DNA of 64,000 bases from Cryoendolithus antarcticus (lineage: Eukaryota > Ascomycota > Dothideomycetes > Cladosporiales > Cladosporiaceae): positions 186,001 to 250,000 of the forward strand of contig NAJO01000036.1 in assembly GCA_002077065.1 (NCBI GenBank). Reading direction: 5' to 3'. Below the pieces are notes generated by a model that saw only the letters and a program-made list of their open reading frames with translations, was not told where the DNA came from and made no database searches. Shown here one piece after another: positions 21,524 through 31,620 of the stretch (position 1 is the first letter of the stretch; every line of letters begins with the position of its first letter). Both the position numbers and the translations under genes were made by a program.

Positions 21524-22594
21524 ATGGCAGACGATACACGCAGTCTCCGGACTGTCTACAGTGATGCCGAACAACAGCGGAAGGCCATCGAGTCCTCATT
21601 CGACAGCAACTCCGCTACCTTTCAGGAGAACCTCACTAACGCACTCCGCCTGTACGAGCAATGTATAGAGATCACTTCGCGCATATCACTCTTCAGCCCG
21701 AACGAGACGCTGGAGGACATGGCGTCTGCAGACCTGCAGTATCTGCTACTGCGATACCGGGTTGCAGAACTATGTATGCGAGTGAATGGGCCAAACCGCA
21801 AAGCCACGATCAGCAGGGCACAGAGGAGCTATGAAGAGTATCTCAAGCAGCTGGATCGGTACGAGATGCTCAGCAAGAGCGACGCAGATCTGTTGGAGCT
21901 CTTTCAGGAATCCCCGAACACTTTCTCCACAGCAGCAACCACAGATCCGTCGATGAAGAGGGACATGAAGATCAAGCGGTTCAAGGAGGAGAAGGCACTA
22001 CGGCAAAAGCTCGAGCACACACAGAACGATCCATCGCTGGCAGAGCGAGACGACGACGCCTACCGGGAGCTGCAGCTGACCAACATCGCCTACTGCACGC
22101 ACCAGACGTTCCAGTCTCTTGAGTCGATAGGCTTGGAACTGCACATTCTCTCCCTCGCCCCTCCCTCGCCACCACCAGACGCAGATACAAATGTCCACGA
22201 CTCTCGAGATCGCGACCGAGCACGCGATCCGTACTCCGACCGTCTCGACTCACGCAATCATCTCTCGGCCGGTCTCACAAAAGGTCCACTTCTGGATCCC
22301 TCAGGCAGACCTCTCAGACCCTTCACCCTCACCACCAGCAAACGACAAGACTTCCGCGACGGCGTGTTTCGACCAGATCATAGCCTGCCAACCATGAGTA
22401 TCGACGAGTACCTAGAGGAGGAGCGAAAGCGGGGCGGGATGATCGACGGTGGTGGAGAGGCAAGCGGTAACGCGCCCTATGTAGACGAGGATGACTTTGA
22501 GGCGGCAGATCGGGCGACTATGAAGGCGAGAGATTGGGATGAGTATGCGGAGGCTAATCCCAAGGGGAGCGGGAATACGATAAACAGAGGGTAA
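21524..22594 (+). CDS. TAP42: Tap42/alpha4 (IGBP1) PP2A-associated protein
   Basis: Regulatory partner of PP2A-type phosphatases downstream of TORC1. A single exon of 356 aa (yeast Tap42 is 366). The N-terminal two thirds are alpha-helical, TPR-like, with the family pattern YRVAELCMRVNGPNRKATIS and a basic MKIKRFKEEKAL segment that contacts the phosphatase in homologues. A short unstructured insert with alternating Arg/Asp follows. The C-terminal family signature TMSIDEYLEEERKRGGMIDGG and RDWDEYAEANPKGSGNTINRG closes the protein. The start ATG is the first after a TATA box. It lies two genes from TSC1, another TOR-pathway component, with DCL1 between. Confidence 0.94.
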   Translation: MADDTRSLRTVYSDAEQQRKAIESSFDSNSATFQENLTNALRLYEQCIEITSRISLFSPNETLEDMASADLQYLLLRYRVAELCMRVNGPNRKATISRAQRSYEEYLKQLDRYEMLSKSDADLLELFQESPNTFSTAATTDPSMKRDMKIKRFKEEKALRQKLEHTQNDPSLAERDDDAYRELQLTNIAYCTHQTFQSLESIGLELHILSLAPPSPPPDADTNVHDSRDRDRARDPYSDRLDSRNHLSAGLTKGPLLDPSGRPLRPFTLTTSKRQDFRDGVFRPDHSLPTMSIDEYLEEERKRGGMIDGGGEASGNAPYVDEDDFEAADRATMKARDWDEYAEANPKGSGNTINRG

Positions 22595-23373
22595 TCCCCA
22601 TGGAAGAGCTCTCTGTCGACTTCCCGCAGGCCACGTGTTTGACTTCTATAAATGCTTGAATTTGATGCACCTTGAACGTATCACGACAAGGCAAACACCT
22701 ATGATACATCTGTAGAAAGAGGAATGCTAGTTCACGCGTCACGCGGATTCCGTCGGGCACTCCGACAGATGCGATCTTCCAGACTCATGTCTCACATTCG
22801 CGCAATCAAGCTTCGCTCATTCGCCCTCTTGGCAACGTTTCTATCCTACTCTTCCTTCCTAATCGGGATCTGCCAGCCGGTAACTAGTGCCATGCAGGGA
22901 TTTTGGAGGGGCATGGTGGGCTGGGATTGCCGACTGCAGCTTGTGACGGAAGAGGTTTATGCATTATCAATATTCTAAGATGCGTGACCGCCGGTCTGAT
23001 CGCAAGGGCGCAGGATCTGGTCAAAGATCTAAACTCGGGGATCATCTTACTGGCACTCAATCACACGATGGCTGGAGATTCGCGCTACGTATAAGGTACG
23101 GCGCGCTGCATTATCGCGCGATTGTTGATATCGGTTAGTCACTCAGGCGCGGTGACCGAAGGTGGAGGTTACCTTAGGGTGAATGCAGGTATGGCGTAGC
23201 TCTCCACCGCTGCTATCGCACTTCAGCACGTGAGTGGAAGATCGTGGTAGGCTATTCTTTCTCTCTAGTATTTCTACGTTTCCTCACAATTACATTCAGC
23301 AACGCAAAAAGTGGCGCTCAGCACTTTGCAATACAGCCTGGGTATTTGATGGCCTAAAGAATACTGATTAGAC
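22595..23373. other. intergenic region between TAP42 and MATE gene
   Basis: 779 bp with no credible gene. Short frames only; it probably holds the MATE transporter promoter. Confidence 0.5.
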
Positions 23374-25452
23374 ATGAGCAGACCTATTCAGCGACCTGCG
23401 CGCGAGCATAGCGTAGCGCGCAGTCTCGGCGCCTCATATCGTTCGCAACATGAGCCACTTAGTCTTGCCGAAGAGTCCATAGCCCGAGATCTGGACGATA
23501 TAGACGATGACACCGCCTTCCAAGCAGAAGACGACATCCAACCCTCACTCAGTCGCACCACGTCCCAGGACTATGCTGGACTCACACAGCACTCCATCGC
23601 CGGTAGGCGACCTAGCTACATGGCCGGTGGACCACGGCCATTCTTAGGAGCGCAGCCAGTACGACAGAGCGATGTCGTGGCTCCCACAGAGTCAGAACGG
23701 GAGGAGGCGCTAGACGAAGAGCGAAGTCTGCTACGTGACAACAATTTGCTGCCACCCAAGCACTCACGAAGACGAGCAAGCAATAGCTCCGGCACCTCTG
23801 GCCGTGGTCTGGGAAAGCGGCTCTCGCACGCCTCCATAGGCCGACGGAAAAGCAACCGTCTAGACGAGGAGGATGTCATCATATCAGAGCCCACAGAAGG
23901 CACAGCACTTCTCGACGACGCCCCTTATGGCGGCGAAGCCTCCCCCACAGCCGTCGACATCAAATGGGAAGAAGCCATCCTCTCCGGCCAAATAAAGACG
24001 ACCTGGCAGCGCGAGTCAAAAGTGCTAATGAAATATTCATTACCGCTAATGCTGACCTTCATCCTTCAAAATTCCCTGACCCTCACCTCAATCTTCACCG
24101 TAGGCCACATAGGCAAGATCGAGCTAGGCGCCGTCTCCTTGGGGTCCATGACTGCGAATATAACCGGGTATGCGATCTATCATGGTCTGGCTACGAGTCT
24201 AGATACGTTGTGTGCGCAGGCTTATGGGAGTGGGAATAAGAAGTTGGTGGGACTGCAACTGCAGAGGATGGTGTTGTTCCTATGGAGTATCACGGTGCCG
24301 ATATCAGTGGTGTGGTTTTTCGGGAGTGAGATTCTGGGGGTTATTGTGCCGGAGAAGGAGACGGCGAGGTTGGCGGGGATGTATTTGAAGGTTTTGATTG
24401 TTGGAGCGCCGGCGTAGGTGTTGCAAACTTGCGAGAAGAAGTCGAAGAAGTATGCTGATAAAGCGACATAGGTACGCCTGCTTCGAGTCTGGCAAACGCT
24501 ACGTGCAAGCCCAAGGCCGCTTCAGCGCAACGATGTACGTCCTACTAATCTGCGCGCCACTAAACGTCTTTTTGCACTGGTTGCTGGTCTGGGTGCGTTC
24601 TCCATCCCTCGAATCCTTGCCTTAGCCCCGCTAACGCCCTCTCAGAAACTAGAAATCGGTTTCATCGGCTGCCCAATAGCAGTCGTAATAACCGAAACCC
24701 TCATGCCCGTCCTTCTCCTAGCCTATGTCCGCTTCTTCGGCGGCCTCGAATGCTGGCCCGGTCTCTCGCGCTCAGCGCTCAAGAATTGGGGTCCCATGAT
24801 CCGGCTCGCGCTGCCGGGTCTCGTAATGGTCATGGCCGAGTTCCTCGCCTTCGAGATCCTGACCCTCTCCTCGTCCTGGATCTCCGCCACGCATCTAGCT
24901 GCAAATACTGTACTGCAGAGTCTGAGCGTGCTGACATACCAGCTGCCGTTCCCTCTGAGTATCGCTGCTAGTACACGGGTGGCGAACTTGATCGGTGCAG
25001 GATTGCCGGACGCTGCCAAGAAGACTGCGAGCGTGACTTTCACGGCGGGGACGGTCATTGGGCTGTTCAATGCTATCATGCTGCTTACACTGAGGAACAA
25101 GATTCCAGGACTGTTCACGTCGGATCCAGAGGTCAATGATCTGGCGGCGAGAGTTCTTCCTGTGAACGCGGCGTTTCAGCTGTTTGACAGTCTAGCGGCT
25201 TGCTGCAATGGCGTGCTGAGGGGGCTGGGGAAGCAAGAGTTCGGAGGGTATGCGAGTCTGTTCGCGTACTATGCGATTGGGTTGCCTATAAGTTTCGGAA
25301 CTGGCTTCGGCCTGCATTGGGATCTGTACGGGCTGTGGGCTGGGCCTGCGATTGGATTAGCGATGGTGTGCTTGCTGGAGTCGTTCTATATCCGGTGGAC
25401 GAGCTGGGAGAAAGCTAGCGAAGAAGCGGCGAGGAGAAACGAAGTCGGGTGA
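23374..25452 (+). CDS. MATE-family multidrug/toxin extrusion transporter
   Basis: Cation-coupled efflux carrier of the multi-antimicrobial extrusion family, expected in the vacuolar or plasma membrane. Exons 23374-24413, 24472-24592 and 24646-25452 give 655 aa; both introns (58 and 53 nt) preserve frame. The first 220 residues are a hydrophilic, acidic cytosolic tail. From about residue 225 come the two six-helix MATE repeats: the first opens with LMKYSLPLMLTFILQNSLTL and includes YGSGNKKLVGLQLQRM; the second opens at IRLALPGLVMVMAEFLAFEI and has STRVANLIGAGLPDAAKK. The C-terminal helices contain CCNGVLRGLGKQEFG. The long N-terminal tail is usual for fungal members. The substrate cannot be inferred. 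It converges on FAD1, 148 bp away. Confidence 0.92.
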
Positions 25453-25600
25453 TACACTTGGTTAGATGTGGCAGAGGAAGCCAACTCCACTTACTCGTAG
25501 ACGATACCCCATACAAACATAAGATGTGCAATGCACGTCTTTGGCATCGGAGCCAGGCCGTTTCAGGATCGCCCAACATCCAATATTTGATATGCTCATA

Positions 25601-26536
25601 TCATCTATCCCTACCCAACCTCTCCTCATCATCCTCCTCCAGCTCGTAAGCCGGTCTGAACCCTGTCTGCTTCCCCTCACCACCCCCTCCCCCCGGATCC
25701 GCCCTCAAAGCAGGATTGGGATGCGTGTCCGTCGTCCCGCCCAAACTCGTATAACCCATATCATACAGCTCACAATACGGCACATCTAGCTCCCTTATAA
25801 ACGCCCATATCTCCGCGTAATGCCAATCAATCACTGGATGTATCCTCATAAAAGCCGGCCAGCCCCGATCTGTAGGATCAAAGTACTTCAACGCCGAGCC
25901 ATGTGGATCTGTTCGCCGCGTGCCGACGAAGATTGCGCGTATGGCGGGCTCGTTGGCGAGGTAGTCCGTGAACGCTTCTCGCATTGGTTTTGCGTAGCGG
26001 GCTAGGCTGAGGTGATAGGTTTTTGCTGATGTGACGACGAAGGCGTCGACTTCGGGGAAGGGGTGCGGGGAGAGGATGTAGACTGATCGTAGAGTCTGGG
26101 GAAGGGGTTCGGGAGTTCGGGGCGGGGCTTGGGGAGAGCCATTCAATTGCTCCTTGGGCATGGGTTTGGCGGTGCTGTGGCGGTGCAGAGCGGCAAGGTA
26201 GAGGATTAGAAGGACGAGGCAGTCTTTGCCGCCGTTGTAGGAGATGGAGAGTTCATCTGAGCTTTTTGCTTAGCCGTCAGCGCCCTGCGTTTGTGTACTT
26301 CGAGGTTCTGCCCACCTGTATCGCTCCAGTGCCTCTTCTATGATCTTGAGACTCGCCCTTGTCTGCTCTTGGACATGCCATATCCGCTCATTCCGAGGCT
26401 CAGTGTTCAAGAACGCCTCGACTCGTCCGTCAACTTTGGCGCATACATCGGGTAATGCAGGCGGGTTGGACTGTATTATGGTGGGAGTGTCGCCATTGGT
26501 GTCGCTGTGAATGCCTAGTAAGGTCGAAGGCGACAT
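25601..26536 (-). CDS. FAD1: FAD synthase (FMN adenylyltransferase)
   Basis: Transfers AMP from ATP to FMN to make FAD. Exons 26536-26316 and 26261-25601 (minus strand) give 293 aa (yeast Fad1 is 306). The intron is 54 nt with a GTGGGC donor. Its acceptor is set at 26262, because the alternative AG four bases further on would give an immediate stop. The spliced join reads ALERYSSDELSISYNGGKDC, supplying the PAPS-reductase-like PP-loop motif SYNGGKDC. Other landmarks are AIFVGTRRTDPHG, FMRIHPVIDWHYAEIWAFIR and YTSLGGTTDTHPNPAL near the C terminus. A run of glycines (GGGGGEGKQ) interrupts the tail and comes from a C-rich stretch on the plus strand. Start ATG 26536 is the first in frame. Confidence 0.93.
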
Positions 26537-27118
26537 GGCGGCGGTCTAGACCTCAGACACATGGGAGAAACGATCGTAGGGCACACTTCAGCATGCATTG
26601 ACTGTGTATCGCAATGTCACCGTCGAGATATTGACATTGACCTCATCGAGCGCTGAGGCTCAAGCCATTGCCGAGGGGAGTGGGGGCGAGGTAGCATCGC
26701 GGGTAGGCCGAGTTAGGGAAGCCGCTTGCTAGGCCGATGCGAGACGTACATGTGGTGAAGTGAAATTGACGGTGACACCTTGGGCTAGATCGCAGCTACT
26801 ATAGTCATTCAATGAATGGGAGCTCAACAGTGCTACATGGCCAAGGCGAGTCGACGTATTCAGCCAGCAGTGCCAAAGACAACTGCGAGGACATCCCTGG
26901 GGAATTGAGTTGCTTCTAAGCGTTGGGAAGAGACAAGACTTTTTGGACTAGCTCCTGCTACAAAGCAGCCAAAGCATCCCAACTTTTCGATCCAACCGTA
27001 TCACCATTCGCCATCAAGTTCCCCTTATGCACCCAGCCAAGATAGCGTTTTCATACCGAAGCTTGCCCATCTTGTAGTCGTCTAGCCAGTGCCATCGAGG
27101 TGGAGGAGATTGCCACGC
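26537..27118. other. intergenic region upstream of FAD1
   Basis: 582 bp between two minus-strand genes. It contains the FAD1 promoter and the 3' end of the secreted-peptide gene. No coding signal was seen. Confidence 0.5.
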
Positions 27119-27586
27119 TTAGTGGCAGACCGTGACCGGAGCGTTGCATCCCACGCAAACCGAGCAGACAGGCGCACCGGGGCAGATGGTCTGGACTGCA
27201 AGCCATGTCAGTGTCGAATCTTGTAGCAGATGTAGGTATAGCAATGCGCTTACCGACAGGCGCCTGGCCGCCGAGCTTGGTGGTCGTGTAGCATGCGCGC
27301 TTGTAGAGGTCGGGGAGGGAGAGCTCCTCGAAGATGGGAGCCTCGGTGGGCATGGGGACTGGTCGAAGTTGTCAGCTGCTGAGTCGCTAGGGAGTGTATG
27401 CGAATGTGCATGGACTTACTAGTGCCCTTCGCACTGGTGGCGATTGAGAGGGTGGTGGGGACGGGGCCGGGCGCACTAGATGAAGTTTCAGTTTTTGAGA
27501 AGTCTCTGCAGAGAGGGTTGTACCAACGCCATGGCCACGGCGGCCGCGGTGAAGAGGGAAAGGATCATCTTCATGGTGGAAGGCAT
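27119..27586 (-). CDS. small secreted cysteine-rich peptide precursor with Kex2 site
   Basis: Not recognised as any known family. Four small exons on the minus strand, 27586-27528, 27475-27420, 27358-27254 and 27195-27119, join through GT-AG introns of 52, 61 and 58 nt to give 98 aa. Residues 1-20 are a clear signal peptide (hydrophobic core ILSLFTAAAVAMA). A propeptide follows (Pro, Thr and Glu-rich) up to a Lys-Arg pair at 58-59, preceded by Leu-Tyr: a good Kex2 cleavage site. The remaining 39 residues hold six cysteines at about 61, 78, 84, 87, 90 and 97 and end Val-Cys-His. Frame is kept across all four exons, and each part makes sense as pre-pro-peptide, which is the main support. The donor of intron 1 (GTTGGT) is weak; the stronger-looking GTACAA four bases later would bring a stop. 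Function is unknown: a secreted signal, effector-like or cell-wall peptide are all possible. Confidence 0.68.
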
Positions 27587-28154
27587 GTTGTGTGGTTTGT
27601 TTGCAGGTTTGTGTGTTGATCGAGGGCGTAGTCGAGGACGAGAATGCGTGTGCTCGAGGAAGAACTTGCTGCAGGTAATGGAGTGTTCTTCAGTGCCAGA
27701 CCGATTCTCAAATTTCTTAAATAGTCCGACTTGCGTGAGATGAACCGTGCGGATCAACTTCTCGCGGGTAAAGCCGGTAGATCTTTCCCGTCGCTTAGCG
27801 AAGGAAAGTGAAGGGGAGGACAAAGTGAAGTCGTAATTGCTCCGGATGTAGCCGAACAGGAAGGAACATTGGACAACAATAAGGTCAAGAGGAGACAGGC
27901 TTGGCGCGGTCGTACTGGATAGCGACACAGTGTAAACGAGCTCCCTAGTGCGCTCTCGGCGAGGACCATCCCCGGTCACATCTATAGCGTCTAGCGAAGA
28001 GTAAGATGAGAGCGTGGATTTAGGACGCGTGAACGCAGAGGTTGGCTGTCGAATATCATGAGGCGACCTTGATCGAGATGCGTGCACGCTCGGTCATCTG
28101 ATAAAGGCACAAGACCGGCAGCCACTCAATGACTGATATTCAATCGCTAATCCG
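27587..28154. other. upstream region of the secreted-peptide gene
   Basis: 568 bp between the start of the peptide gene and the end of the uS12m gene, both minus strand. It holds the peptide-gene promoter. Open frames here look random. Confidence 0.5.
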
Positions 28155-28770
28155 CTACGCCGCCTTCGGTTTCTTTGTGCCGTATTTGGACCGGCTGGTC
28201 ACACGGTTACCCACACCTCCCTGCATACCAAGTCAGCAGCTGCAGCACACCACAGTCATAGAGTGAGTATACCAGATCGAACGCCCCTCTCACCAAGTGG
28301 TACTTCACTCCCGGACAATCCTGACTTCTCCCTCCCCGTACCATCACCACCGAATGCTGCTGCACGTTGTGCCCTGTTCGTCATCAGTCCACATCCCATC
28401 TGACCACCCTTCCCTCCACCGATATTCACTCACCTTCTCCCGGAATATAAGCCGTAATGACCATCCCACTACTCAGCCTTACTCTCGCAACCTTCCGCTC
28501 CCCCGAATTCGGTTTCTTCGGTTTCGTCGTGCCCACTCGCACACACACTCCCTTCATCTCCGGTCTGTTCACGAGTGCGGGCGAGGTGGGCTTGCGTGCT
28601 TTCTGTCCTTCCCGGCAGCCGCGAAGGACTTGATTGTAGGTCGCTAGGCATGAGGAGGTGGTGGAGAACTGTCGGGGGAGAGGGTGGAAGGAGGTAATCG
28701 GGGCAAGAGCCAGGAGGGAGCGCGTTGCGGGCGGGAGGCGGAGAAGAGAGGAGAGGAGTGAGGAGGGCAT
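28155..28770 (-). CDS. MRPS12: mitochondrial ribosomal protein uS12m
   Basis: Small-subunit protein at the decoding centre of the mitochondrial ribosome. Exons 28770-28434, 28373-28273 and 28220-28155 (minus strand) give 167 aa; introns are 60 and 52 nt. An N-terminal presequence of about 40 residues, rich in Leu, Ser and Arg, precedes [18 protein letters not shown]. Conserved S12 motifs follow: [53 protein letters not shown], and [14 protein letters not shown] spanning the decoding loop. The last exon supplies the basic tail [11 protein letters not shown]. It shares a 172-bp divergent promoter with RPA12. Confidence 0.95.
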
Positions 28771-28942
28771 GGCGATAGATACTAATTGGGCCGCATGGTT
28801 TAAGGTATATCCAGTGCTGCATGAAGTGAGGAAGCGACGTTCGGTATGTTGGTCCGAGCTTCAAACATTTCTAGCGAGAATTAAGAAAGCACCGTCTTGC
28901 GCCTCACTCGCTACAGCTCACTACAGACTTCTGCACGATACT
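28771..28942. promoter_or_regulatory. 172-bp bidirectional promoter (MRPS12/RPA12)
   Basis: Shortest divergent spacer in the window. It links a mitoribosomal protein gene and an RNA polymerase I subunit gene, both growth-related, so co-regulation is plausible. No TATA box is obvious. Confidence 0.5.
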
Positions 28943-29381
28943 ATGACCTCTTCAACCGGATCTCTGAACTTCTGCGCATGCGGCAACCTCCTCGAATCCA
29001 CCACCGATCCTCGAGCGACCCTCATCTGCGAAGTCTGCGGCGCCAAAACCAAAGGTTCGTCCATCCTGCCTCATCAGGACAACTATACTCTCTCGAACAC
29101 ATGTGCTGACGCAGTACGAATCAGGCACCGCCCCCCACACCATCGTCACCCACTCGAAATCTGACGCCTTCCCCTCCTCCCTCCGCGACAGACTTCGCAC
29201 CGACGTGCGCGAGGTAGCCGAAGGCGAAATCCAGCAAGACGCCCTGATAGACGTGCCGTGTGAGAAATGCGGAAACCCACAGACGAGGTACTATACGCGA
29301 CAGCTGAGGAGCGCGGATGAGGGGAGCACAGTGTTTTATACGTGTGTGAAATGTGGGCATAAATGGAATGTGAACAACTGA
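28943..29381 (+). CDS. RPA12: RNA polymerase I subunit Rpa12 (A12.2)
   Basis: Small Pol I subunit needed for RNA cleavage and termination in rRNA synthesis. Exons 28943-29054 and 29125-29381 give 122 aa (yeast 125). The intron is 70 nt: donor GTTCGT at 29055, acceptor CAG ending at 29124. The nearer AG at 29114 breaks frame. The C-terminal zinc ribbon is complete: CEKCG, then the catalytic-loop motif QLRSADEG, then CVKCGHKW. The linker TIVTHSKSDAFPSSLR is typical of Rpa12 rather than Rpb9 or TFIIS. In the N-terminal ribbon the first cysteine pair reads CACG, one residue shorter than the usual CxxCG; the second pair CEVCG is normal. The gene faces DOHH, 100 bp apart. Confidence 0.93.
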
Positions 29382-29481
29382 GCGATCCTGGTTTGTGAGC
29401 AGAATGTGCTGAACATACGTTCATGGCACGGACGGGGAGGATGGTAGTGAGATGGTCGGAGATGGGTGGTGCGCAGATTGT

Positions 29482-30545
29482 CTATACTGCTATCGGCACA
29501 GTGGCATACTCAGCCTGCCCACTCCGCTCATACGCGGCCATATCCAGTGCAACGACTATACTATCCGACACGACTTGCTCCGGATCATTCAGGAACCTCC
29601 GCAGCGTATCCTCGACTCCCTCCTCATCGCCGAGACTTCCTAGTGCCTCAGCGGCTTCATGTCGCACCATGCTCGCCTCCTTGGTATCTGCGAGTACTTC
29701 TGTGAGACTGGGTATCGATGCAGGGTGCGAGAGCTGGCCGAATACAAACGCGATCTCGTGTCGGAAGAGAGCTGAAGGGTCTGAGAATCCTCGTGCGAGG
29801 GCTTGTACTGCAGGCACGGCTGTGGGGAGATCGGGCGGGGAGGCGAGGTCGCGGAGCGCGAACATGGCTCGGTAGCGTTGAAAGAGGGGGAGAGAAGTGT
29901 CGAGGAGGGTGCGCTCGTAGTCGGGTATCGAGGGCGCGGTATCTATATGTGCGAGCGGAGGTGCAGGGTCTATGGACGCGAAGTCGCTGGGGTCTTGTGT
30001 CAGTTTTCAAGCTGCCACGCATGCATGGCTCTTAGGACTCACCTCTTCTTCAACTTCTCCCGCCTCCCCTCCTCACTACAACACCACTCAATCCTCCCCA
30101 CAGCAATCTCACAAGTCTCCCTCACAACCTCCTCCTCCCCAGCATCATCTCTCCGTTCCCTCAACAACTCCAAGCTTCCCGCATCCTCAAGCGCTCCAAG
30201 CGCTTCAGCAGCCTCATGGCGACACATACTATCCTCTTGCCGATCCAACACTACCTCTCTCAGAAACGGCCTCGCCTCATTCTTCCCACTTTGCCCGAGA
30301 CAGTATGCGAGTTCGTGTTTGAGTAGCGCGGAGGGCGATGCGAAGGCCGCTGCTATTGATTCGATTGCAGAGGTTGTGGAGGGTGAGGTGGGGGTTTGGG
30401 AGGCGATGTGTTTTAGTGAGAAGAGGGCGCGGAAGCGGGCTGCGAGGGGGGCGGATTCGGAGGTGAGGATTTTGCGCAGGAGGGCGATGGAGGAGTCGAT
30501 GGAGGGGTCGGCTTCGTATTCGACGGGCATGGCGGAGGGCGACAT
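29482..30545 (-). CDS. LIA1: deoxyhypusine hydroxylase (HEAT-repeat)
   Basis: Completes hypusine formation on eIF5A by hydroxylating deoxyhypusine at a di-iron centre. Exons 30545-30043 and 29986-29482 (minus strand) give 335 aa (yeast Lia1 is 325); the intron is 56 nt. Two groups of HEAT repeats each carry two His-Glu iron-binding motifs: LLKHELAYCLGQ and MCRHEAAEALGA in the first half, LFRHEIAFVFGQ and MVRHEAAEALGS in the second. All four His-Glu pairs are present. A variable linker rich in Glu and Arg joins the halves at the intron site. ATG 30545 (MSPSAMPVEY) is the first in frame after upstream non-coding sequence. It diverges from the NECAP gene across 257 bp. Confidence 0.95.
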
Positions 30546-30802
30546 GATGGGGAGTAGACTTGTATGCTTGCTGAGATTGAATGTGCTATAGAGACGGCCT
30601 AGATTTGTGAAACTCAGGGCAAGATCTGTAGTGGGGCAGAGATCGTGGCGCTCGCTAAGGCTCGGCACGTTGAGCAAAGCCCGCAGTTATCTCCTGCGCC
30701 AGCGAGGGTCTCGAGATAGCATTGACGAGCCGATCAACACCTCCGAGATGCCACTCTGATCACCATTCCCTCTCACACCACCACTGGTAGACAGTCCCGA
30801 CC

Positions 30803-31555
30803 ATGGATGCCACAACAATAACCCGCGTCCTCTTCTCCACCCCCAATATCCACGTCTACACTATCCCACCCCTCACCTCGACAAAGGGCTTCCTAGCAGC
30901 TTCCTGGACCGCTCCGCCCCGCCCCACAGCAAAGGAGATCTTCACAGCCCGGCTGCGGGTAGTCGAGTCTTCTATATCCTCCGATGACGCCGCAACGGAC
31001 CTCGCGATCGAGATTCGGCTCGAGGACTCCAGCACAGGCGACTTATTCGCAGCAGCGCCATATACTTCGTCAGCTGTGGTGCAGGCGGCGCTCGACTCGG
31101 CACGGTTCTTCGCGCTTCGTGTGCAGGGAGAGGGCGGGATGAAGGCTACGCTAGGCATTGGGTTTGAGGACCGGAGTCCGGCTTTCGACTTCGGCATCGC
31201 ACTGACAGAGGCGCGGAAACTTTTAGGATGGGAGGGTAGCGGAGCGGTGAACGGGAAGGTGAAGGAGGGTCTGGCAGAGGAGGTGAAGAGGGACTTCAGT
31301 CTCAAGGAAGGGGAGAAGATACATGTGCAGGTGGGCGGGAAGAACCGCCGAGTACATGGGCAGGTTGGACAGCATGGGGAAGGCCCAAAGGATGAGGGAA
31401 CTGCGTTGTTCAGCATTGCGCCGCCGCCGCCACCTGCCGGGAAGGCGAGTGAACGTGTTGCTTTGCCGCCTCCACCTCCACCGAAAGCGCAAGCAAGTAG
31501 TAAGAATGCGCAAGATCTTGGCTTCGACGATGGCGAGTTTGGCGAGTTTCAATGA
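30803..31555 (+). CDS. NECAP-like adaptin-ear-binding coat-associated protein
   Basis: Endocytic accessory protein of the NECAP family (PHear/DUF1681 domain) that binds AP-2 and regulates clathrin-coated vesicles. A single exon of 250 aa. The PHear domain spans about 1-170 with ITRVLFSTPNIHVYTIPPL, RLRVVESS, SSAVVQAALDSARFFALRVQ and GIGFEDRSPAFDFGIAL. The C-terminal tail is proline-rich and ends with FDDGEFGEFQ, an acidic/aromatic motif of the kind adaptor appendages recognise. No intron. It converges on SHE9, 65 bp away. Confidence 0.92.
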   Translation: MDATTITRVLFSTPNIHVYTIPPLTSTKGFLAASWTAPPRPTAKEIFTARLRVVESSISSDDAATDLAIEIRLEDSSTGDLFAAAPYTSSAVVQAALDSARFFALRVQGEGGMKATLGIGFEDRSPAFDFGIALTEARKLLGWEGSGAVNGKVKEGLAEEVKRDFSLKEGEKIHVQVGGKNRRVHGQVGQHGEGPKDEGTALFSIAPPPPPAGKASERVALPPPPPPKAQASSKNAQDLGFDDGEFGEFQ

Positions 31556-31620
31556 TACCCAATTAAGCGGAGTGTGAACTATGCTAGAATATACATATCT
31601 ATACATGGTAGACGGATTGT

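Noticed and set aside
27488..28087. 199-codon minus-strand frame ending in the secreted-peptide signal sequence
   Set aside because: It reads from upstream non-coding sequence into exon 1 and then into intron 1; the spliced short model starting at 27586 makes better sense.
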